Positions 1-7,587 of a DNA stretch of 37,125 nucleotides are shown piece by piece. Under the pieces are notes generated by a model. It searched no databases and was not told where the DNA came from. It saw only the letters and a program-made list of their open reading frames with translations. The DNA is taken from the IMG/VR virus record IMGVR_UViG_3300042868_013613, positions 1-37,125 of that record; one strand, written 5' to 3'. The number at the start of each line of letters is the position of its first letter. The stretch's first letter is position 1. Source of the DNA: a virus. Position numbers and translations under genes: made by a program.

Positions 1-414
1 TTGATCTTTCACATCAGGATAATCACCATCATAACTCCACTTATAGTGAAAAATAGCTTTATCACTCAGAACTAAATGGCCATTCAAAAATCCTGGAGGA
101 ACAAGTACGCTCAATTTTTCCTTACTATCAGCATCTAAAATAAAATCAGTCCAAGATAAATATTCAGAACATTCTTTGTCAAAATTTACAATAACTAATT
201 GAATTTTTCCATATAAACAAGTAATTAATTTCCACGATTTATCAGTATGCAAACCTCTCAATACATTTTTATTAGAAGTAGCTACCTTGTCATGATTGAA
301 ATTCAATGAAGCAGTGTCACTGTCTTTCCATATGGTAAACAATTCACCACGTTCATCAATAAATGAATCTTTGGTAAAAACTGTGACTCCGGAAAGACAA
401 TCAACTCTAGCCAT
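1..414 (-). CDS. RmlC-like NDP-4-keto-6-deoxyhexose 3,5-epimerase (partial, C-terminus outside window)
   Basis: The 138 visible residues read as a dTDP-4-dehydrorhamnose 3,5-epimerase (RmlC/cupin) family protein. Seen directly are an early ERGELF segment, the family hallmark RGLH near residue 55, and the barrel segment PPGFLNGH followed by LSDKAIFHYK. In the family these enzymes epimerise C3 and/or C5 of a 4-keto-6-deoxy sugar nucleotide in the cytoplasm. The ATG at 414 overlaps the stop of the upstream dehydratase gene by 8 bases and has a GAGG Shine-Dalgarno sequence, so it is translationally coupled as the last visible gene of the minus-strand sugar operon. The reading frame is open to base 1, so the stop is outside the window. 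A 3-epimerase or an RmlC-like isomerase of different specificity is equally possible. Confidence 0.88.
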   Translation of the reverse strand, partial: MARVDCLSGVTVFTKDSFIDERGELFTIWKDSDTASLNFNHDKVATSNKNVLRGLHTDKSWKLITCLYGKIQLVIVNFDKECSEYLSWTDFILDADSKEKLSVLVPPGFLNGHLVLSDKAIFHYKWSYDGDYPDVKDQ

Positions 415-1576
415 TTAATACCTCAAGAAGTTTGGTAATTTTTTCTTTTTCAAGCCCTGGATAATTGCCTATGTACCAAGAAAAATTATGTAAATGCTCA
501 ATATTTGGAAAGTTAGAAAAATCATTATAAATAGACTTGAAAAATGGTTGCCTCATTTGATTTCCACCACCAGAAAGTCCACGTCTAAATTCAATTCCAT
601 TATTTCTAAGCTTTCTTTCAACTTCATTACGTTTTGTAAAATCAGCGTCTTTCAAGATTACAATAAAAGCGTAGTTACAATTTCCTTCAGTATTTAAGGC
701 GATATGATACTTTTCAGGATCTAAATTCGAGATAAATATATCAAAATTTTCTCTTCTTTCTTGATTTTTATTATCTAGTTTTTTGAGCTGAGAAAGTCCA
801 ATTACAGCATTAATTTCTGTGCTTCTAAAATTGTGTGCTGGACGTAAGAAAATAAAGTCAGGATTTAAATCAGGATTGTCCATTGCTATTGAAATCTTCA
901 TGGAATCACTAGTCATTTCTCTAGTCATTCCATGTGATCGTAATGCCCTGCAAATTTGATAAAACTCCCAATTATTAGTAGAAATCATCCCGCCTTCAAT
1001 TGTGGACATATGGTGAGCAAAATAAAAACTGAAATTACTTGCGAATCCAAAATTACCCACTTTACATCCTTGGAAAGTTGTGCCGTGAGATTCGCATACA
1101 TCTTCAATTAGTAGAATATTTTTTTGTTCACAGATTTCTAAAAGCTCATCTGTAAGACCATTGATACCTAACACATGTGTAAGAAAAATAGCTTTAGTAT
1201 TTTCAGTAATTGCAGCTTTCAACTTATTAATATCAAATGACAAATTGGTAAAATTAACGTCAACAAAAACTAATTTATGACCAGCAAATAAGACGGAAGA
1301 AATGTCTGAAATCCAAGTTAAAGGTGGAACAATAATTTCACCTTCACCAATTAAATGTGATATGGCAAGCATTGTTAATTCATTAGCTGATGCTCCTGAA
1401 TTTACAAATAAATTATATTTTGTTCCAAGCCATTCGCCCCAAGACTTTTCAAATTCGGCAACCTTAGGTCCATTTGTCAATTTTGGAATTGTGTCTTGAG
1501 ACAAAAAATCAATAACAGACTTAACGTCTTCTTTATCGATATTGTCATTCATCAAAGGTAAATAAAACTGATTCAT
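407..1576 (-). CDS. ColD/RfbH-type PLP-dependent NDP-4-keto-6-deoxyhexose 3-dehydratase
   Basis: This 389-residue protein of the DegT/DnrJ/EryC1/StrS aminotransferase fold has almost the same length as GDP-4-keto-6-deoxymannose 3-dehydratase (ColD, about 388 residues). The decisive feature is SFYFAHHMSTIEGG (residues 183-196). The Lys that anchors PLP in sugar aminotransferases is His188, as in ColD and CDP-sugar E1 dehydratases. Those enzymes remove the C3 hydroxyl instead of transaminating. Also seen are SGAS (60-63, cofactor phosphate region), IEDVCESHG (157-165, Asp/Glu near the PLP ring) and RSHGMTR further on. ColD uses glutamate to make PMP, whereas E1/RfbH carries an Fe-S cluster; I see no obvious cluster-binding Cys set, so ColD chemistry is favoured. 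The gene starts one base after the stop of the E1-beta-like gene and ends inside the RmlC-like start. Confidence 0.88.
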   Translation of the reverse strand: MNQFYLPLMNDNIDKEDVKSVIDFLSQDTIPKLTNGPKVAEFEKSWGEWLGTKYNLFVNSGASANELTMLAISHLIGEGEIIVPPLTWISDISSVLFAGHKLVFVDVNFTNLSFDINKLKAAITENTKAIFLTHVLGINGLTDELLEICEQKNILLIEDVCESHGTTFQGCKVGNFGFASNFSFYFAHHMSTIEGGMISTNNWEFYQICRALRSHGMTREMTSDSMKISIAMDNPDLNPDFIFLRPAHNFRSTEINAVIGLSQLKKLDNKNQERRENFDIFISNLDPEKYHIALNTEGNCNYAFIVILKDADFTKRNEVERKLRNNGIEFRRGLSGGGNQMRQPFFKSIYNDFSNFPNIEHLHNFSWYIGNYPGLEKEKITKLLEVLNG

Positions 1577-1577
1577 T

Positions 1578-2114
1578 CTATTTCTCGTTATAAAAATCTC
1601 CCCACTCTACTAATACAGTGGGTCTATTGTCTGTTCTTAAGTAAGCATGTTTGTAAGCATCAAAAATCTGATTTGGTTCATCTAATCTAATAATATCTAC
1701 AAAATCACACATTGCCTTGAATCCGCCAGTAAAGTCCGCTATATGTTGATGCTGAGGATGTAAAGGTCTTTGGGAGCCGATAGATGTTCTTATGATGATT
1801 TTTGGCTTATAACCACCATCTGACATTACTTTTATTTTATCAACATGATTAACCAGTTGATTTGCTGCTAATAAAAGAAAGTTCCACCTAGGATAGATTG
1901 AAATTGGTACAGTTCCATTTAATGCCATTCCTAGAGTCATACCCATTTGCATATCTTCGTTGACAGGAACTTCAAGCAATTTAGACTTATCTATGTTAGC
2001 AAGAGTATTTGTCATTGCTGTGCCTGGATATTCAACAGCCTGACCCAAAAACAATGTGTCATTTTGTTCACCAAGCCATTCCATAGAACGTTTTAGTTCG
2101 TCAAAATATTTCAT
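1578..2114 (-). CDS. ThDP enzyme, E1-beta/transketolase PYR-domain subunit
   Basis: The 178-residue protein matches the pyrimidine-binding domain of 2-oxo acid dehydrogenase E1-beta or transketolase. Seen are VPVNEDMQMG (residues 50-59) holding the Glu that activates ThDP (E53), then GMALNGTVPISIYPRW, a NQLVNHVDKIK helix, and an IRTSIGSQRPLHPQHQH segment resembling the E1-beta glycine/histidine stretch. The usual C-terminal transketolase domain (about 130 residues) is absent. I chose the ATG at 2114, not an upstream in-frame codon, because it forms a TAATG overlap with the preceding E1-alpha-like gene and the homologous sequence begins there. It presumably pairs with that subunit as a two-chain enzyme for a sugar-nucleotide carbon-carbon bond reaction, by context. 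Confidence 0.82.
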   Translation of the reverse strand: MKYFDELKRSMEWLGEQNDTLFLGQAVEYPGTAMTNTLANIDKSKLLEVPVNEDMQMGMTLGMALNGTVPISIYPRWNFLLLAANQLVNHVDKIKVMSDGGYKPKIIIRTSIGSQRPLHPQHQHIADFTGGFKAMCDFVDIIRLDEPNQIFDAYKHAYLRTDNRPTVLVEWGDFYNEK

Positions 2115-2719
2115 TAAAATTGAATCCTTTTTCCAGCACCAGCATGAGGATAGCATGACTGGTAACTATAATGAATAATTTTTTCTTTATTTTCATTAAA
2201 AGTAAGATCAACTGTATTCCAAACTTTACGAGTATCTGTGCAAACTGATTTATTGTTGTCCTCAACTACAAATGTAATAGGCAAATCATGATTGACAGCA
2301 TACTTGTAATTTTCAAAAAATGTACCAGTTTCTGAAGCCATATCTCCAACAAAACACCAAACGTGATTTTTTAGATTTTTTCTTTTGATATCCATAGCCA
2401 CACCAGTAGCAATTGGTATGCTTCCAGTGACTATGGCAGAAGAATAAATACGATATTCTGGATAGCAAAGTGTGATAGATTTACCATCCAAAATATCTTG
2501 CATAAGGGTTTCTTGAGGCACACCTTTCAACAAACATTGATAGTGTGATCTCCAAGTGCAGAAAATCCAGTCATCATCAGAAATGTTTTCAAAAACATTA
2601 ATAATTTGCTCTTCATTTCCATCATAAAGATGCACTGGAGACTTAATCACTCCTGTGTTAAATATTTCTGCAACTTTTGTTTCAAAGTCAATAAGTTCTT
2701 GTTCAGTGTACTTTTTCAT
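2114..2719 (-). CDS. ThDP enzyme, E1-alpha/transketolase PP-domain subunit
   Basis: The 201-residue protein matches the diphosphate-binding half of E1-alpha enzymes. Visible are WRSHYQCLLKG (56-66, equivalent to the E1-alpha RDHG region), a TGSIPIATGVAMD helix, and the ThDP/Mg motif running from GDM (125-127) to EDNN (153-156). In that motif the usual GDG is GDM. Typical E1-alpha chains are about 330-370 residues, so this is a minimal form without the long N-terminal extension. It overlaps the upstream SDR by ATGA and the downstream PYR-domain gene by one base (TAATG), a strong sign of coupled synthesis of two subunits. Similar short transketolase-like pairs are known beside RfbH-type dehydratases in bacterial surface-polysaccharide clusters. 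The substrate is unknown. Confidence 0.83.
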   Translation of the reverse strand: MKKYTEQELIDFETKVAEIFNTGVIKSPVHLYDGNEEQIINVFENISDDDWIFCTWRSHYQCLLKGVPQETLMQDILDGKSITLCYPEYRIYSSAIVTGSIPIATGVAMDIKRKNLKNHVWCFVGDMASETGTFFENYKYAVNHDLPITFVVEDNNKSVCTDTRKVWNTVDLTFNENKEKIIHYSYQSCYPHAGAGKRIQF

Positions 2720-3675
2720 TTACTTAGATAATTTTCTTGATACCAAGCAACTGTTTTCTCAATGCCTTCTTGAAAGGTAAATTGTGGCTTGAACCCAAGC
2801 TCACTTGATATTCTTTCAGTACTTACCATTCTAAAAGGAATAGTAGTAGGTTTAGAATTGTCCCAAACAACATCTGGATTTTTGCCAGTTGCTTTTAAAA
2901 TACAATCTAAGATCTCACCAATTGTAATAGTTTGACCCATTCCAACATTGTATGGTCGCATTGGTATGCCTTTTTCCAGCACAAGCAAAGCAGCATTTAC
3001 AACATCTTCTACATAAAGAAAATCTCTTACAACATCAGGACTTCCCCAAGCAGTAAATGGATTTTCGCCAGTTAAGACTCTATTGATTAATGCTGGTACA
3101 ACGTGGCAAGTCTTGGTGTCATAATTATCATATGGACCAAAAATTGCTGTACCCCTAGTGAGCATAATCTCAGTGTTAGAAAACTTGGAGACATGCTCCA
3201 TAAGTTTTTCACGATATCTTCGCATCCAGCCATAACCATAATAAGCCTTGTATGGTTCATCATCCCAATATTCATCCTCAGTAATTGGATACCGCCTATC
3301 AGGATAACCAGTCGAGCTATTTAAGTCCAGGAACTTCTTTACGCCTGTTTGATTACAGGCATCTAAAACATTTCCCAATACATTGATGTTTTGAATTGAA
3401 ATTTGAATATCTGTAGGCACAGTAGATGGATGAGCAATGTTTCCTCCACTATGAATGACATAATCTGCATCTTCAACTAACTTGATACAATCATCAATAT
3501 TAGTCAAATCACAAAATGGCATCACAGTGATATTTTCTACTTTTGTTTGAAGAGGCTTGTGGTGAATATGTGTAAATACGTTCGCTCCTCTCTTGACGAG
3601 CCCTTCTATATAGTTACTGCCCAAAAATCCACTACCGCCAGTTACAACAACTTTCTTTCCTTCAAAAAAACTCAT
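2716..3675 (-). CDS. NAD(P)-dependent sugar epimerase/reductase (extended SDR), YxxxR active site
   Basis: A 319-residue extended SDR of the GDP-fucose-synthase/NDP-sugar epimerase type. The Rossmann motif GGSGFLG lies at 13-19. The strand carrying the catalytic Ser reads LDLNSSTGY (116-124). The substrate-domain segments TRGTAIFGPYDNY and VRDFLYVEDV are typical. The catalytic Tyr-Lys pair is altered: the helix reads YGWMR (148-152), so Lys is replaced by Arg. The gene sits 9 bases downstream of a sister SDR with a different active-site change and overlaps the E1-alpha-like gene by ATGA. The AGGGG upstream of the ATG supports the start. It could still be a reductase or epimerase with Arg doing the Lys job; the substrate is unknown. 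Confidence 0.82.
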   Translation of the reverse strand: MSFFEGKKVVVTGGSGFLGSNYIEGLVKRGANVFTHIHHKPLQTKVENITVMPFCDLTNIDDCIKLVEDADYVIHSGGNIAHPSTVPTDIQISIQNINVLGNVLDACNQTGVKKFLDLNSSTGYPDRRYPITEDEYWDDEPYKAYYGYGWMRRYREKLMEHVSKFSNTEIMLTRGTAIFGPYDNYDTKTCHVVPALINRVLTGENPFTAWGSPDVVRDFLYVEDVVNAALLVLEKGIPMRPYNVGMGQTITIGEILDCILKATGKNPDVVWDNSKPTTIPFRMVSTERISSELGFKPQFTFQEGIEKTVAWYQENYLSK

Positions 3676-3684
3676 ATTATTCCC

Positions 3685-4659
3685 CTAATGATTGACAAAT
3701 ACATTATAGCGCTGATCTAAAGTATTTTTATTATTTTTGAACCATTCTGTCACTACTCTGATGCCGTCCTCAAGTGAAGTGTTTGACTTAATTCCAAAAC
3801 TTTCTGCCCTTTCAGTTGACATAATTCTAATTGCATCACCATTACCTTTATCTACAAGCCATTTTACTTCTAGATTTTCTTTACCAGATGTCTTGACAAC
3901 AACATCAACTAACTCCTTGATTGTAAATCCTTTTCCAGAGCCTAAGTTAACAGGTAATGTAACTTTGTTTTCCACACACTTGATCATAGCGTCAGCAACA
4001 TCATCAGCAAAAATAAAATCACGAATTGGTGATCCATTTCCCCAAACTTCAAGCACATCATTTTCTTGTGCTTTCCTGATCAAAGATGGGATTACCATAG
4101 AATTGACTGGATTGAAATTATCATATTTGCCAAAAATATTTGCTGGTCTTACAATTGAAACTTTATCCCATCCATATTGAATTGAATATGCCTCTGCCTG
4201 TAGTTCTCCCATTCTTTTAGCCCATCCAGCAAACTTATCATTTGGTGACGGAAAACTTGTCCACACATCGTCTTCATGAAAAACATCTGCAGGAGAATAA
4301 ACTCCCACTGAACTTGTGTAAAGATACCATTGAACATCTGCTCTTCTTGCTGCTTCCATCATATTGGTGTTGAACTGAAGCATAGGAATCATAAAATCAG
4401 CAGGTTGGGTTGCACATACTTGAGGCGAACCCTTAACTCCTATGATATTGAAGACAAAATCTTTGCCTTGACAGATCTCTTCACAGTTATGTAGATACCT
4501 TAAGTCTTTATTCACAAAACTAACTTCTGGTTCTAAATCTGTTGGAAGATGTAAATCAGCGATTGTAACTTTTGCCCCTAATGCTAATATCTTGGAGACT
4601 AAAGCCCTTCCGACCATTCCAGCACCACCAGTCACTAATACATTTTTATTTTGAAACAT
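3685..4659 (-). CDS. Extended SDR, NDP-sugar epimerase/reductase-like, catalytic Tyr replaced by Ala
   Basis: A 324-residue extended SDR related in layout to the neighbouring 2716-3675 gene. Features in order are GGAGMVG (11-17), IADL (33-36, with the Asp that usually selects NAD), LYTSSVGVYSP (113-123), and the active-site helix FAGWAK (143-148). In this helix Lys148 is kept but the position four residues before it is Ala144, not the catalytic Tyr. Later segments VRPANIFGKYDNF and IRDFIFADDVADA fit the GDP-fucose-synthase-like group. AAGGA precedes the ATG at 4659. The two sister genes have complementary active-site defects, so this one may be a non-catalytic partner or may use another acid. 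Function is uncertain; family membership is clear. Confidence 0.8.
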   Translation of the reverse strand: MFQNKNVLVTGGAGMVGRALVSKILALGAKVTIADLHLPTDLEPEVSFVNKDLRYLHNCEEICQGKDFVFNIIGVKGSPQVCATQPADFMIPMLQFNTNMMEAARRADVQWYLYTSSVGVYSPADVFHEDDVWTSFPSPNDKFAGWAKRMGELQAEAYSIQYGWDKVSIVRPANIFGKYDNFNPVNSMVIPSLIRKAQENDVLEVWGNGSPIRDFIFADDVADAMIKCVENKVTLPVNLGSGKGFTIKELVDVVVKTSGKENLEVKWLVDKGNGDAIRIMSTERAESFGIKSNTSLEDGIRVVTEWFKNNKNTLDQRYNVFVNH

Positions 4660-4669
4660 TTTTGTATCC

Positions 4670-5608
4670 TTACAGATTTGTGAAATCTTTGTTCTTAAAA
4701 TTAGAAATCATTTTATACGCTTGAAGCAACTCTTGAATGCCTGCATCTAAAGAAAAATTACAATTCCAGCCAGTACTTTCAAGTTTTTCATTTGAGACTA
4801 CATAGTTTCTCTTGTCAAAATCTTCTTTGAATTGCTCTTCAATGATTACAAGATTAGGCACGTATTCTTTGATTTTTTGTGCAAGTTGAAGCTTGGACAT
4901 ATTTGCAGATGTTAGCCCCACATTGAATGCATTATTGTTGCAAGTTTGATAGTTTTCAATAAGATGAAGAAATGCATTTGCAACATCTCGTACATGAACA
5001 TAGTTTCTCAAAAAATGTGATTCAAAGAGAACTAAAAACTCGTCTGTAAATGCTCTGTAAACAAAATCGTTAACAAGCAAATCCATTCTTTGTCGATAAG
5101 AAACTCCAAAAACTGTAGCCAAGCGAAGAGAGATACCATTTCCTGAATCCAATACTGCCTTTTCTGCGTCACATTTTGTTTGAGCATATAAAGAAAGTGG
5201 ATTGAATGGACTATCTTCATTTATTACTGAATCAGAGCTTCCATATTGTGAATTAGTATTTGGTACTAGAAGTTTTTGACTTGGCCACATAAAAGCAACA
5301 ATATCTTTGATTTGCTCATAGTTGACTGCTACTGTTAACTCAGGATCTTTTTTACATGCTGGCATTCCTACAATAGCAGCCAAGGGAATAATAATATCGT
5401 GAGTCTCTACTAAATCTGATAACAACTGGCTATCTCTGACATCACCGTAAACAAACTTAAAATTTTTATTATGGCAAAATGTAGTAAGAGAAAGTTGTTT
5501 GTAAATAAGATTATCTAAAACAGTTACAGAGTAGCCTTTAGACAATAAAACTTCAGACATTACAGAGCCAAGATATCCAGCTCCACCAGTGATAAGTACT
5601 TTGTTCAT
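4670..5608 (-). CDS. NAD-dependent epimerase/dehydratase (extended SDR)
   Basis: A 312-residue extended SDR with an intact active site. The nucleotide-binding motif GGAGYLG is at 8-14 and LDN follows at 31-33. The catalytic region reads PNTNSQYGSS (116-125) and YAQTK (141-145), followed by LRLATVFG and LRNYVHVRDVANA, as in UDP-glucose/NDP-sugar 4-epimerase-like enzymes. It is the first gene of the seven-gene minus-strand sugar operon, 61 bases from the divergently transcribed glycosyltransferase. A GTATAAT box lies 11 bases before its ATG. It may convert an NDP-4-keto sugar or epimerise a hydroxyl; sequence alone does not decide. Confidence 0.83.
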   Translation of the reverse strand: MNKVLITGGAGYLGSVMSEVLLSKGYSVTVLDNLIYKQLSLTTFCHNKNFKFVYGDVRDSQLLSDLVETHDIIIPLAAIVGMPACKKDPELTVAVNYEQIKDIVAFMWPSQKLLVPNTNSQYGSSDSVINEDSPFNPLSLYAQTKCDAEKAVLDSGNGISLRLATVFGVSYRQRMDLLVNDFVYRAFTDEFLVLFESHFLRNYVHVRDVANAFLHLIENYQTCNNNAFNVGLTSANMSKLQLAQKIKEYVPNLVIIEEQFKEDFDKRNYVVSNEKLESTGWNCNFSLDAGIQELLQAYKMISNFKNKDFTNL

Positions 5609-5619
5609 ATTTTGATCAC

Positions 5620-5626
5620 ATTATAC
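5620..5626 (-). promoter_or_regulatory. Candidate promoter -10 box GTATAAT for the minus-strand sugar operon
   Basis: On the minus strand GTATAAT lies 11 bases upstream of the ATG at 5608, in the 61-base divergent gap. No convincing TTGACA-like -35 is visible. If it is a -10 element the leader would be only about 5 bases. The same box heads several other units in the window. Confidence 0.5.
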
Positions 5627-5656
5627 CAACGTAATGAACATATTATTTTTTTGATG

Positions 5657-5663
5657 GTATAAA
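5657..5663 (+). promoter_or_regulatory. Candidate leaderless promoter box GTATAAA, six bases before ATG
   Basis: GTATAAA is followed by TTAGAT and then the ATG at 5670. Six bases between a -10 hexamer and +1 is the standard bacterial spacing, so transcription could begin at the A of the start codon. No Shine-Dalgarno sequence is present in front of this gene. Confidence 0.5.
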
Positions 5664-5669
5664 TTAGAT

Positions 5670-6458
5670 ATGAATGTGATAGTAAATTACAATTGGGGTG
5701 ATAAACATACATTTTCTTTGTCCAATAAACTATATCTTGAAGGTCTTGCAAAGATCGATTGTTATAAACTTATTATAGTTTATGATATGAGTGAAGAGAC
5801 GATTGATAAACTAAAGACTATTTATGATCATGTTGAAGTCATACCAAAGCCAGATTCACATTTCACTTCTTTTTACACAATTTATAAAACTGTAGAAAAG
5901 TATTGCTCTCACTGTGATTTGTTTTTATATACTGATTCACATGATGTTATTTTTCAATCAGATCCTTTTGAATATCTTTCTAAATTTGATGAAGAAATTT
6001 TCTTAACTTCTCCAGGTTTTAAAGTAAAGGATCAATGGCCAGACCGAAATTGGCATGAATATTTTAATAAATCAACTAGCAAAAAAGTAGATTTCTGGGA
6101 AGATAAAGTTTTGAATGGTGGAATAACTGCTGGAAAAGTTCAAGCAATACTCAATTTCTATGCATTTGCAACTGCTAATTTAAACAGAAATGGTTGTCAT
6201 ATTGTAGATCAAACCGTATATTTATATTTTTATCATCTAATGAAAGACAGAGGTAATGTTAGAATTTTTGATACCAGAAATGATAATTTTGTGTATCACT
6301 GTCAAAATGAGCATTTTTTTGATCGCCCAGAAAATCCCAATGTTATAAACGGAAAAATATACACTGAGTCTGGTGAGTTATATTGTATTTGGCATCAATG
6401 GGATGATATTGGATACTCGGCTAATTTAGATGAGAAAGGTAATGTTTACATTAAATGA
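5670..6458 (+). CDS. Glycosyltransferase-like protein (GT-A type, DxxD motif)
   Basis: The 262-residue protein has the layout of a nucleotide-diphospho-sugar transferase of GT-A type. A DSHD metal/nucleotide-binding motif (89-92) in YTDSHDVIFQSDPF follows a Rossmann-like N-terminal half. NGG (149-151) fits the acceptor/sugar region, and a conserved DQ (180-181) and a C-terminal WHQWD follow. The same set of motifs recurs in the gene at 12685-13494, so the two are paralogs. There is no signal peptide or membrane segment, so it acts in the cytoplasm. It probably adds a sugar made by the neighbouring pathway to a glycan or virion protein; donor and acceptor are unknown. It is followed by a degenerate paralog with an ATGA overlap. 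Confidence 0.72.
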   Translation: MNVIVNYNWGDKHTFSLSNKLYLEGLAKIDCYKLIIVYDMSEETIDKLKTIYDHVEVIPKPDSHFTSFYTIYKTVEKYCSHCDLFLYTDSHDVIFQSDPFEYLSKFDEEIFLTSPGFKVKDQWPDRNWHEYFNKSTSKKVDFWEDKVLNGGITAGKVQAILNFYAFATANLNRNGCHIVDQTVYLYFYHLMKDRGNVRIFDTRNDNFVYHCQNEHFFDRPENPNVINGKIYTESGELYCIWHQWDDIGYSANLDEKGNVYIK

Positions 6459-7168
6459 ATATAATATTTGCGGTTATAAGAAATCCAGAATTTGTGATAA
6501 ATAATAAATATACCTCATTCATTAATTCACTTAAAAATTTGTCTGAGACATCTAAAATTGTTTTGATAAATGCAAGTTCAAAAGAAATTAAACTAGATCG
6601 TGCTAATATTGAAGTTTTGAATACTAATGCAATGGCTTCAGATTTAAACATTTATGGAGCAATTTCAGGATACTTGAATCAGTGTCATAGTGACGAAAAT
6701 GATTATGTTGCGATCTGTAACGTAGAAAATATATTGTTTACTCGTGATCCTTTATTGTTTCTAAAGCATTTTGATAAAGATCTATATTTTTATAGTTTGA
6801 GCCATATCAATAACGAAAGTACTCAAACGAAATCAGATTATGAGAATTTTGTAAAAACCTGTAATTTTTATATGGGAAATGATTTCGATTCTTTATCAAT
6901 TGGAACTCATTTCTTTGGCGGTAAATTATCAGCTATGAAAGCATTGTTATTAACATTGTTTTTGAATGTCAACAGAAACTCAGCCAATACAATCACCTCT
7001 CAAGCTGTTTTGTCTTATGTTCATAAGCACTTTTATAATTTATTCAAAGTTCAAATGTTTACAAATCAATTTTGCATGCTTGTAGATGATAAAAGCAAGG
7101 CTGAGTCTATTTTAGACGATGAAGAATTATCTAAAAAACAATATGCGGTAATATACTTTACCAGCTAA
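6455..7168 (+). CDS. Degenerate glycosyltransferase paralog lacking catalytic Asp residues
   Basis: This 237-residue protein aligns by eye with the two intact glycosyltransferases in the window. Its NVENILFTRDP segment (89-99) sits where they have DxxD-V-F/I-Q-x-DPF, so both motif Asp residues are Asn. The NGG motif has become IGT (149-151) and DQ has become SQ (182-183). The frame is full length, without stops, and begins in an ATGA overlap with the intact upstream paralog. This argues for a retained protein, not a decaying pseudogene. It may be a non-catalytic partner of the upstream enzyme, or may have a different activity. Its 3' end overlaps the convergent gene at 7158 by 11 bases. Confidence 0.65.
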   Translation: MNIIFAVIRNPEFVINNKYTSFINSLKNLSETSKIVLINASSKEIKLDRANIEVLNTNAMASDLNIYGAISGYLNQCHSDENDYVAICNVENILFTRDPLLFLKHFDKDLYFYSLSHINNESTQTKSDYENFVKTCNFYMGNDFDSLSIGTHFFGGKLSAMKALLLTLFLNVNRNSANTITSQAVLSYVHKHFYNLFKVQMFTNQFCMLVDDKSKAESILDDEELSKKQYAVIYFTS

Positions 7169-7559
7169 TTTCCCAATCTTTGAAATCAGCTGCTAAACAA
7201 TCAATTTTATAATCTTTTCTACCGCCAACGACTTCTTGAATTTTGTTTTTGGCGGTATTTCTTATTCCATTTAATCCATGTGTCAATTCGAGATTATTCC
7301 CATCTTTAATGCCTTTGCGATAATTGGTTTCATTATGCCAAATATGTAAATTCATCTGAGAAAGAACTACTATAGCTCTAATTACTTGAGCATCAACTAT
7401 TGCGTTATTTTCGTCTAAATGTGCTTGTATATCATGAACTATAGATGCTATTTCTTCAGCATATTCACTTTTATGATCTGTAATAAAAACTTCCTTAAGT
7501 TGAACTATAGAAAGTCTGTCAATTAATTCCGAAAGAGTTGGTAAATATTTGCGATTCAT
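7158..7559 (-). CDS. Small conserved-looking protein inside the sugar cluster, unknown function
   Basis: A 133-residue, mostly helical soluble protein. It begins MNRKYLPTLSELIDRLSI and has a central NLHIWHNETNYRKG segment that loosely resembles the W-H-x-E-x-x-x-R core of DUF4254-type proteins found in polysaccharide clusters; this resemblance is weak. There is no signal peptide or membrane helix. It is a single-gene minus-strand unit between two plus-strand units. GTATAAT is 7 bases before its ATG, and it converges on the degenerate glycosyltransferase with an 11-base overlap. It is probably real because it has its own promoter-like box and fills the space exactly. Confidence 0.6.
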   Translation of the reverse strand: MNRKYLPTLSELIDRLSIVQLKEVFITDHKSEYAEEIASIVHDIQAHLDENNAIVDAQVIRAIVVLSQMNLHIWHNETNYRKGIKDGNNLELTHGLNGIRNTAKNKIQEVVGGRKDYKIDCLAADFKDWEISW

Positions 7560-7566
7560 ATCTTGA

Positions 7567-7573
7567 ATTATAC
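7567..7573 (-). promoter_or_regulatory. Candidate leaderless promoter box GTATAAT, seven bases before ATG
   Basis: On the minus strand GTATAAT is followed by TCAAGAT and the ATG at 7559. It is arranged back to back with the plus-strand box at 7588-7594. A GAGG just upstream of the box is too far from the ATG for a good Shine-Dalgarno pairing. Confidence 0.5.
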
Positions 7574-7587
7574 CTCGCTAAATGCAC

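Noticed and set aside
407-1576. Ordinary sugar aminotransferase
   Set aside because: The PLP-binding Lys is His188 within an HHxxTxEGG context typical of ColD/RfbH 3-dehydratases.
3103-4180. Long antisense open frames (3103-3324 and 3737-4180, plus strand) opposite the two SDR genes
   Set aside because: They lie wholly inside well-supported genes with clear SDR motifs, have low-complexity Ser/Thr/Ile-rich translations and no start signals. They are shadow frames.
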